From Corynebacterium phocae (GTDB taxonomy: Bacteria > Actinomycetota > Actinomycetes > Mycobacteriales > Mycobacteriaceae), in contig NZ_VXKJ01000036.1 in NCBI RefSeq assembly GCF_008693075.1, forward strand, positions 1-33,730: 33,730 nucleotides of DNA. The letters are read 5' to 3'. Positions 28,420 through 33,730 of the stretch are shown piece by piece; the stretch's first letter is position 1, and each line of letters starts with the position of its first letter. The notes under the pieces were generated by a model. It searched no databases. It saw nothing but the letters and a program-made list of their open reading frames with translations, and had not been told where the DNA came from. The position numbers were made by a program, and so were the translations under genes.

Positions 28420-29065
28420 GCAACTGCGCACTTATGAAGTCCACCTGTCCAAGGCCGGTCTAGGCCCGGTGGCGGGGGTGGATGAGGCGGGGCGCGGGGC
28501 GTGCTGCGGGCCTATCTCGATTGCCGCGTGCATTCTTCCCGACAGGGTGATTCCGGAGCTTGACCGGCTAACGGACTCAAAGAAAATCAGTGCCAAGGTG
28601 CGCGCGGAACTCTACCCGGTAATCACAGCTAAGGCCGTGGCTTACGCGGTGGTACATATCAGCGCGGCGGACATTGATAGGTGGGGAATACAGCACGCCA
28701 ACATCTCCGGGATGCGCCGCGCGGTGGCGGCCTTGGAAGTCCAGCCTGGCTACGTGCTTACCGACGCCATGCGCGTGCCCGGCCTCCCCACACCCCACCT
28801 GCCGGTCATTGGCGGCGATGGCGCGGCGCGTTGCATAGCTGCAGCCAGCGTGCTGGCCAAGGTTTCCCGCGACCTAATTATGTGCGAATTGGACACCAAG
28901 TACCCGGGCTATGGGCTGGCGGGGCACAAGGGTTACGGCACCAAAGTCCACCAGCAAGCGCTAGAGGAGTTGGGGGCTAGCCCGGAACATCGCCGCAGCT
29001 ATGGCAACGTGGCCAGGGCGCACGCGAAATTTTCTAGCGCGCCTGCGCGTCCAGAACCGCAGTAG
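28406..29065 (+). CDS. rnhB: Ribonuclease HII
   Basis: RNase HII cuts RNA in RNA-DNA hybrids and removes single ribonucleotides from DNA. The catalytic motif GVDEAGRG gives Asp26 and Glu27. [18 protein letters not shown] with another acidic active-site residue, and [15 protein letters not shown] are typical. 219 residues. ATG 28406 is preferred to TTG 28400; either lies inside the end of the second lepB, so translation is probably coupled. The last 10 residues are Pro/Ala-rich and variable. Confidence 0.94.
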   Translation: MRNLKQLRTYEVHLSKAGLGPVAGVDEAGRGACCGPISIAACILPDRVIPELDRLTDSKKISAKVRAELYPVITAKAVAYAVVHISAADIDRWGIQHANISGMRRAVAALEVQPGYVLTDAMRVPGLPTPHLPVIGGDGAARCIAAASVLAKVSRDLIMCELDTKYPGYGLAGHKGYGTKVHQQALEELGASPEHRRSYGNVARAHAKFSSAPARPEPQ

Positions 29066-29113
29066 CGGTTAAAGTAGGAAGCTGTCACCGCCTACTTGAA
29101 GGAGAACCGCACT

Positions 29114-29419
29114 GTGAGCGCTGAGGAATTAGACAACTACGAGGCAGAAGTTGAGTTGTCCCTATACCGCGAGTACCGCGACGTAGTTAGCCAATTTTCC
29201 TACGTGGTGGAAACCGAGCGGCGCTTTTACCTGGCCAACGCGGTTGAACTCATCCCGCACACCTCCGGCCCGGATGTTTATTATGAGGTTCGCATGTCAG
29301 ACGCCTGGGTGTGGGACATGTACCGCGCGGCCCGTTTTGTGCGCTACGTGCGGGTGATTACTTACAAGGACGTCAATATCGAAGAGCTTGATAAACCGGA
29401 TTTTGTCCTGCCGGAGTAA
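29114..29419 (+). CDS. DUF2469 family protein
   Basis: This is a 101-residue acidic protein found in actinobacteria, typically between rnhB and yraN; its function is unknown. GTG 29114 is chosen because AAGGAG lies 9-10 bases before it and the product then begins MSAEELDNYEAEVELSLYRE. The family-like core REYRDVVSQFSYVVETERRF and the aromatic stretch DVYYEVRMSDAWVWDMYR are clear. No membrane helix or signal is visible. A DnaA-box palindrome follows 30 bases downstream. Confidence 0.9.
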   Translation: MSAEELDNYEAEVELSLYREYRDVVSQFSYVVETERRFYLANAVELIPHTSGPDVYYEVRMSDAWVWDMYRAARFVRYVRVITYKDVNIEELDKPDFVLPE

Positions 29420-29450
29420 AAAACTTTCACGATTGCGCCCAAAAGGGCCC

Positions 29451-29498
29451 AAAACCTGTGGATAACTTCGCCCGCCGGCGGAGTTATCCACAGGTTTT
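29451..29498. repeat. Long palindrome with two perfect DnaA boxes
   Basis: Arms of 22 bases (29451-29472 and 29477-29498) match with one mismatch across a 4-base spacer. They contain TGTGGATAA at 29457-29465 and TTATCCACA at 29484-29492. It lies in the 177-base gap before yraN. The core CCTGTGGATAACTT is identical to that at 115-128. A third, near-match box, ATATCCACA, sits at 29589-29597. It may bind DnaA; a transcript hairpin is also possible, but it lacks a good U-run. Confidence 0.75.
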
Positions 29499-29551
29499 CG
29501 CGTTGTGCCGGGGTGGGCCTTGCCTGCGGGGCTGGCAGCGGGTGAGGTGGA

Positions 29552-29576
29552 CATCGGAAGTAATAAAAATCCGATG
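29552..29576. promoter_or_regulatory. Small inverted repeat upstream of yraN
   Basis: CATCGGA (29552-29558) and TCCGATG (29570-29576) flank an A/T-rich loop, ending 20 bases before the yraN ATG. It could be a regulator site or a leader hairpin. The gap holds no gene. Confidence 0.35.
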
Positions 29577-29596
29577 AAAAGAAAGTAAATATCCAC

Positions 29597-29992
29597 ATGT
29601 TGACAAAAACGCAACGCAAGGACCAGCTAGCCCGGAAAGGGGAGAGCTTTGCCGCGCAGTACTACTGCGCCCGGGGAGCTACGGTGATAGCCGCTAACGT
29701 CTCCTATGCCGTGGGGGAAATTGATCTAATTGTTCGGGAGCCGGACGGAACCATTGTTTTCGTGGAGGTGAAAACCCGCAGCGGTGCCGGCTACGGCATT
29801 AGTGAGGCCGTAACGCCGCGGAAGTATGCCCGGATGCGCAAGGCGGCCAGCCAATGGCTGCGGGGCCCGAGCTCCCCGCGCGTTACCGGCAATCGCCTTG
29901 CCGATGTCCGCTTTGACGTCCTGGCCCTACGCGCCAACGGCGCCGGCTTTGACGCCGAGTACTTCCAAGGAGTCGAAAATGGCGCTGGGTAA
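29597..29992 (+). CDS. yraN: YraN family (UPF0102) nuclease-like protein
   Basis: This 131-residue protein has the restriction-endonuclease-like fold of the UPF0102 family: KGESFAAQYYCARGATVIA, then AVGEIDLIVREPDGTIVFVEVKTR, in which the Glu/Asp and E-x-K residues form the nuclease-type motif. The cellular role is not established. The ATG at 29597 has only a weak GAAAG upstream. The end overlaps the next gene by 14 bases, and the gene sits with comM and dprA, as in most bacteria where these DNA-processing genes cluster. Confidence 0.9.
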   Translation: MLTKTQRKDQLARKGESFAAQYYCARGATVIAANVSYAVGEIDLIVREPDGTIVFVEVKTRSGAGYGISEAVTPRKYARMRKAASQWLRGPSSPRVTGNRLADVRFDVLALRANGAGFDAEYFQGVENGAG

Positions 29993-31553
29993 AGTACGAA
30001 CCACCGCCCTGGACGGCGTTTTAGCGCACCCGGTAACGGTGGAAGTGAACGTGGGTGCGGGCCTGCCCGGAACCCAGATTGTGGGCATGGCTGATACCGG
30101 GATCAGTGAGGCCCGCGCTAGGATCCGCACGGCAGTAGTCAACAGCTACCTGCCCTGGCCCAAACGCAAAATCATTGTCTCCATGGCACCGGCGGCACTG
30201 CCAAAATCCGGCGCACACTTTGACCTACCCATCGCGCTAGCCATCCTCTTGGCCGGGCTCGATGAGCAGGAAGAAGACAATGGCGGTTTCAGCCCTAGCT
30301 CGGAGATGGGTGCATTGTTAGATACCACGTTGTTTTTAGGAGAGCTGGGACTAGACGGCAGTATCCGCCCGGTTCCCGGCGTTATTCCCGCGCTGGTGGC
30401 GGCCCGCAAACACGGCTTTACCCGCTTGGTTATCCCCACCGGAAACGCTGCTGAGGCCGCCCTGGTACCGCACATGGAGGTCTATGTAGCCAGCAACCTC
30501 CAGGACGTTTTTGGTTGGGTGCGCTCTACCCGTGTGCTGCCGCGTGCCACGCAGTTGGTAGATAGCGCGGCGCTGCACAAACACCACAACCAAGCCCTGC
30601 CGTGCTTTAGCGATATTGCCGGGCAGTCTGACGCCAAGTTTGCCTCCGAGGTCGCCGCCGCCGGCGGCCACCACATGCTCATGCTAGGCCCACCCGGCGT
30701 GGGCAAGTCCATGATCGCCGCGCGCATACCGGGAATCTTGCCAGAATTGACCACCCAGGAATCGGTGGAGGCCACGGCCATTCACTCGATTGCCGGGAAC
30801 CCCGGGAAGGTGATTTCCCGGGCTCCGTTTGTGGCCCCCCACTCCTCAATTACCCGCGCCTCCTTGCTGGGCGGCGGCTCTGGGATTGCCCGCCCCGGCG
30901 CGGTGAGCTTGGCCCACCACGGGGTCCTGTTCCTGGACGAGGCCAGCGAGATTTCAGCTGCTAGCTTGGACGGCCTGCGTGCGCCCTTGGAAGAAGGTCA
31001 AGTCCGGCTCATCCGCTCGCGCCGGGAGGTTATCTACCCCGCGCGCTTCCAGCTCATCCTGGCTGCCAACCCGTGCCGCTGCGGCGCGAAGACGGCCAGC
31101 CTGTGCCGGTGCAAGGCATCCGAAAGGCAAGGCTACCTGTCAAATATTTCGGGCCCTCTGCGCGACCGTATCGACATGCGGATCGTGCTAGAAGGAGGAT
31201 CTTCACGCTTATCGGTGGAGGGGGAGGAGACTTCGCAGGCAATCGCGCAGCGCGTGGGCCAAGCTCGCGAACGCGCGCTGGCGCGCTGGCGGCGCGCCGG
31301 GCTTACCTACACCACTAACGCGGCCGTGCCTTCGCCGGTACTGCGCAAGAAATTTCCGGCCGATGACACCGCTATGGAGCTGTTGCGTGCCTACCTCACA
31401 GCTGGGGAGTTAAGCCAGCGCGGCGTGGACAGGGCGCTGCGCCTGAGCTGGACTCTGGCGGATATCGCGGGTTCGCAAACGCCGGGCATGGAGGAAGTCT
31501 CCCGCGCGCTAGACCTGCGCGGTGCGGTACACGGTGCGGAGGTGGCGGCATGA
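29979..31553 (+). CDS. comM: YifB/ComM-like AAA+ ATPase (Mg-chelatase fold)
   Basis: This protein is related to ComM, a hexameric helicase that aids branch migration in natural transformation. ATG 29979 is chosen because AAGGAG precedes it and the product begins MALGKVRTTALDGVLAHPV; the frame is open further upstream but that part is not homologous. The N-terminal ChlI-like domain spans about 20-150 (GLPGTQIVGMADTGISEAR). Walker A is GPPGVGKSM near 237-245, Walker B is LFLDEASE near 318, and a Cys-rich NPCRCG...CRC segment follows near 365. The C-terminal Mg-chelatase domain ends the protein. 524 residues. The end overlaps dprA (ATGA). Confidence 0.93.
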   Translation: MALGKVRTTALDGVLAHPVTVEVNVGAGLPGTQIVGMADTGISEARARIRTAVVNSYLPWPKRKIIVSMAPAALPKSGAHFDLPIALAILLAGLDEQEEDNGGFSPSSEMGALLDTTLFLGELGLDGSIRPVPGVIPALVAARKHGFTRLVIPTGNAAEAALVPHMEVYVASNLQDVFGWVRSTRVLPRATQLVDSAALHKHHNQALPCFSDIAGQSDAKFASEVAAAGGHHMLMLGPPGVGKSMIAARIPGILPELTTQESVEATAIHSIAGNPGKVISRAPFVAPHSSITRASLLGGGSGIARPGAVSLAHHGVLFLDEASEISAASLDGLRAPLEEGQVRLIRSRREVIYPARFQLILAANPCRCGAKTASLCRCKASERQGYLSNISGPLRDRIDMRIVLEGGSSRLSVEGEETSQAIAQRVGQARERALARWRRAGLTYTTNAAVPSPVLRKKFPADDTAMELLRAYLTAGELSQRGVDRALRLSWTLADIAGSQTPGMEEVSRALDLRGAVHGAEVAA

Positions 31554-32725
31554 GTATCTTGCTAGAGACTCCGTACCAGGCCTGGGTCTATCTCAACCGT
31601 GTGGTGGAAGGGCCCTCTCCCATGCTCCAAGCGCTCTTGGCGGAATACCCGCCGGAAGAAGTAGCCCACGGTATCTACCACCGCGCCGATTGGCTGGGCA
31701 GGCTCCGCGATGACACCGCAGCGCGTTATGACTGGCTGCGCCAGGAAGAAGACATCGCTGCGGCGGAGGAGGCGGGCGCGCGTCTGATTACCGCCGACAG
31801 CCCGGAATGGCCCACCGAGCACTTCGAGGCCGCGTTTGGGTTCTACCACAACGCCCAACCGGACGCCCCGGCCAGCTTTGACCAGGCGGCAATAGCCCCG
31901 CACAGTCTGTGGGTACGCGGCGGCGGATTGGCACAGCTAGTAGACCAGTCGGTGGCGGTGATTGGCACTAGGGCTATCTCGCGCTACGGGTGGGAGGTGA
32001 CCCGGCTTATCGTGGAGGACCTGGCCCCGCGCGGCTGGACGGTGGTCTCCGGGGGCGCGCTGGGAGTAGACACTGCCGCGCATGAAACCGCACTGGCGGC
32101 CGGCGGGCTTACCGTGGCCGTCGCGGCGTGTGGAATTGACGTGAACTACCCGGCCCGCAATGCACGCCTGTTTGACCAGATTGCGGCCACCGGCGCGGTA
32201 GTCACTGAGTTCCCGCCCGGCACCACTCCGCAGCGCCACCGGTTCCTCACGCGCAACCGCCTGGTGGCGGCCCTGGCCCAGGGCACGGTGTGTGTAGAGG
32301 CCGCTTATCGCTCCGGGGCGCTTAACACCATGAACTGGACAGAGGCCCTGGGCAAGGTAGCTATGGCGGTGCCCGGGCCCATTACCAACGCCGGGTCCAT
32401 TGGCTGCCACTTGCGTATCCAGGATGGCCGGGCCCAGCTGATTACGGGGCCGGACGGGGTCCGCGAGCTCCTTGAACAAGTAGGCAGCGTGGACGTTGAC
32501 GGCCAGCTGGAAATGAGTTTCCAGCCCAGTATCACCCAGCGGATGTCTCATAACGAGCTCAAGGTTTTTGGCTCCATGCCCACGCAAATGCCCATTTCCG
32601 CCGCCGATATCTCCCGCGAGTGCGGTCTGCGCCTACCGCTTGTCATTCACCTTTTGGTGGCGCTGGAAAAACAAGCCGCGGTCCGCCGCCAAGGGGGTGA
32701 GTGGCTGAGGATCGCGGAGGACTAG
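31550..32725 (+). CDS. dprA: DNA processing protein DprA
   Basis: DprA binds single-stranded DNA and loads RecA during transformation; it is kept in many bacteria not known to be competent. The N-terminal helical region is about 1-125. The Rossmann domain follows, with VAVIGTRAISRYG, VVSGGALGVDTAAHETAL, AACGIDVNYPARN and PQRHRFLTRNRLVAALA. A C-terminal winged-helix domain covers about 325-391 (MSHNELKVFGSMPTQMPISA). 391 residues, normal. It starts in an ATGA overlap with comM. Confidence 0.94.
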   Translation: MSILLETPYQAWVYLNRVVEGPSPMLQALLAEYPPEEVAHGIYHRADWLGRLRDDTAARYDWLRQEEDIAAAEEAGARLITADSPEWPTEHFEAAFGFYHNAQPDAPASFDQAAIAPHSLWVRGGGLAQLVDQSVAVIGTRAISRYGWEVTRLIVEDLAPRGWTVVSGGALGVDTAAHETALAAGGLTVAVAACGIDVNYPARNARLFDQIAATGAVVTEFPPGTTPQRHRFLTRNRLVAALAQGTVCVEAAYRSGALNTMNWTEALGKVAMAVPGPITNAGSIGCHLRIQDGRAQLITGPDGVRELLEQVGSVDVDGQLEMSFQPSITQRMSHNELKVFGSMPTQMPISAADISRECGLRLPLVIHLLVALEKQAAVRRQGGEWLRIAED

Positions 32726-32733
32726 AACCAGGC

Positions 32734-32739
32734 TAGACT
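32734..32739 (+). promoter_or_regulatory. -10 box of xerC (leaderless start)
   Basis: TAGACT ends 8 bases before ATG 32748 and lies 8 bases after the dprA stop. No Shine-Dalgarno sequence is present, so a leaderless transcript separate from dprA is likely. Confidence 0.45.
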
Positions 32740-32747
32740 TGGCGGTC

Positions 32748-33644
32748 ATGGGCAATAAGGTAACTCAAGTAGGTGAGGCGATTGAGGATTTTGCGGACTA
32801 CCAACTTCAGGTCCTTGGCCGTTCCCCAGCCACGGTGCGCGGCTACCGCAGTGACTTGCGTGGGCTGGCAGAGTCCGTTCCCACCTTCGCGGCCCTAGAT
32901 CTCAACGCGCTGCGCGCGTGGCTGGCGCAAGCAGTGGGGGAGGGCAAATCCCGCGCCACCTTGGCCCGGCGCACCGCGGCGGTCCGGGCCTTTTCCACCT
33001 GGTGCACCAAGCAGGGCTACCTGGCAACCGATGTTGCCGCCCGCTTGAGCGCGCCGCAGGTAGGCAAGCACCTTCCCACGGTCCTTGGCCAGACCGAAGC
33101 CGGGGAGCTGGTGGCCAACGCTGTGTCCCGTGATGAGCCGCATTTTCTCCGCGACACCGCCATACTGGAACTGCTCTACGCCACCGGCATGCGGGTGGCG
33201 GAGTTGGTGGGGCTGGACTGCGGGGATGTTGATCTCACCCGGCGCACGGCCTTGGTGACCGGCAAAGGCAACAAGCAGCGGGTGGTGCCGTTTGGGCGCG
33301 CTGCCGCCACCGCGCTGGAGCGCTGGATGGCTACCCGGCCCAGCTTCCGCAAGCCCGGGGCTCAGCCGGGCGACGCGTTGTTTTTGGGCAGCCGCGGCGG
33401 GCGGATAGACCAGCGGCAGGTTCGCCGGATTGTCTCAAGCGCGGATAAGGTCACTGGCAACAGGGGGCTTAGCCCGCACGGGCTTAGGCATTCGGCCGCC
33501 ACGCACCTTCTCGATGGGGGCGCGGACCTGCGCGCCGTCCAGGAGCTCCTGGGGCATTCCTCGCTGCAGACCACCCAGGTCTACACTCACGTCTCCGCCC
33601 AGCGTCTCAAGGACATTTACGCCCAGGCGCACCCGCGAGCCTGA
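32748..33644 (+). CDS. xerC: Tyrosine recombinase XerC
   Basis: XerC works with XerD at dif to resolve chromosome dimers. ATG 32748 is preferred to TTG 32739 because of the promoter spacing. The N-terminal SAM-like domain covers about 8-95. The catalytic domain carries Arg149 in GMRVAEL, Lys in TGKGNKQR, His244 and Arg247 in SPHGLRHSAATHLL, His270 in LLGHSS and the nucleophile Tyr279 in QVYTHVS. Catalytic residues are complete in 298 residues. The place after dprA is the usual core position for xerC in actinobacteria, so it is not a phage integrase. The last codons and stop lie in the first unit of a tandem repeat. Confidence 0.94.
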   Translation: MGNKVTQVGEAIEDFADYQLQVLGRSPATVRGYRSDLRGLAESVPTFAALDLNALRAWLAQAVGEGKSRATLARRTAAVRAFSTWCTKQGYLATDVAARLSAPQVGKHLPTVLGQTEAGELVANAVSRDEPHFLRDTAILELLYATGMRVAELVGLDCGDVDLTRRTALVTGKGNKQRVVPFGRAAATALERWMATRPSFRKPGAQPGDALFLGSRGGRIDQRQVRRIVSSADKVTGNRGLSPHGLRHSAATHLLDGGADLRAVQELLGHSSLQTTQVYTHVSAQRLKDIYAQAHPRA

Positions 33645-33730
33645 CACCCGCGCACCCGCGCGCCTGATACTCGCGCACCCGCGCGCCTGACGCCCGCGCA
33701 CCCGCGGGCCTGACGCCCGCGCACCAGCGC
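33627..33730. repeat. 23-bp tandem repeat at the end of xerC (4.5 copies visible)
   Basis: Four full units start at 33627, 33650, 33673 and 33696, and a partial unit starts at 33719 and runs to the window edge. The consensus GCGCACCCGCGnGCCTGACn is followed by CCC. Units differ at one to four positions. The first unit encodes the last residues AHPRA and the TGA of xerC, so the array probably arose by copying the gene's 3' end. The full length is unknown because the window ends here. Confidence 0.9.

Noticed and set aside
32748..33644. Phage or genomic-island integrase
   Set aside because: The position after dprA and the length and motif set fit core XerC; no att repeats, tRNA or phage genes are nearby.
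33627..33730. CRISPR array
   Set aside because: Units are directly adjacent 23-bp repeats with no spacers and no cas genes nearby.

Overview
The window is about 33.7 kb of gene-dense, GC-rich DNA. It most resembles a Corynebacterium chromosome, although the species cannot be told from the sequence. The evidence is the actinobacterial order glnK-glnD-ffh, rimM-trmD, a TPP-riboswitch thiE-thiO-thiS-thiG-thiF operon beside rplS, and rplS-lepB-lepB-rnhB-DUF2469-yraN-comM-dprA-xerC. Frequent GTG starts and several apparently leaderless genes agree with this.

Layout. (1) Positions 1-423: the 5' end of a probable minus-strand gene, a palindrome carrying two perfect DnaA boxes, and a promoter and leader. 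(2) 424-6629: an Mrp/Mnh multisubunit Na+/H+ antiporter operon, A(+B)-C-D-E-F-G. The A subunit is split by a +1 frame change inside a conserved domain. (3) 6654-10810: P-II protein GlnK, its modifying enzyme GlnD, and the SRP GTPase Ffh. (4) 10894-13116, minus strand: a membrane acyltransferase of the AT3-SGNH type. (5) 13468-13971: ribosomal protein S16 behind a structured leader. (6) 14389-18032: a secreted, membrane-anchored sialidase facing a TetR-family regulator, placed between rpsP and rimM. (7) 18189-22271: RimM, TrmD, an unknown small protein and Tex. (8) 22353-26304, minus strand: the thiamine operon with its TPP riboswitch and promoter. (9) 26475-33644: L19, two signal peptidases I, RNase HII, a DUF2469 protein, YraN, ComM-like ATPase, DprA and a XerC-type recombinase. 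A 23-bp tandem repeat starts inside the last codons of xerC and runs off the window.

Functionally this is mostly core chromosome: ion homeostasis, nitrogen signalling, protein targeting and export, ribosome and tRNA maturation, thiazole synthesis for thiamine, and DNA processing. The more accessory parts are the sialidase/TetR pair, the acyltransferase and the Mrp operon. Neighbouring convergent units are separated by strong, often two-way terminators. Several genes overlap by 4-30 bases, which implies coupled translation. I found no phage, insertion sequence, CRISPR array, tRNA or rRNA. The points most worth a second look are the paired DnaA-box palindromes 29 kb apart, the mnhA frame break, the Mrp operon in the place usually held by amt next to glnK, the structured rpsP leader and the xerC-end repeat.
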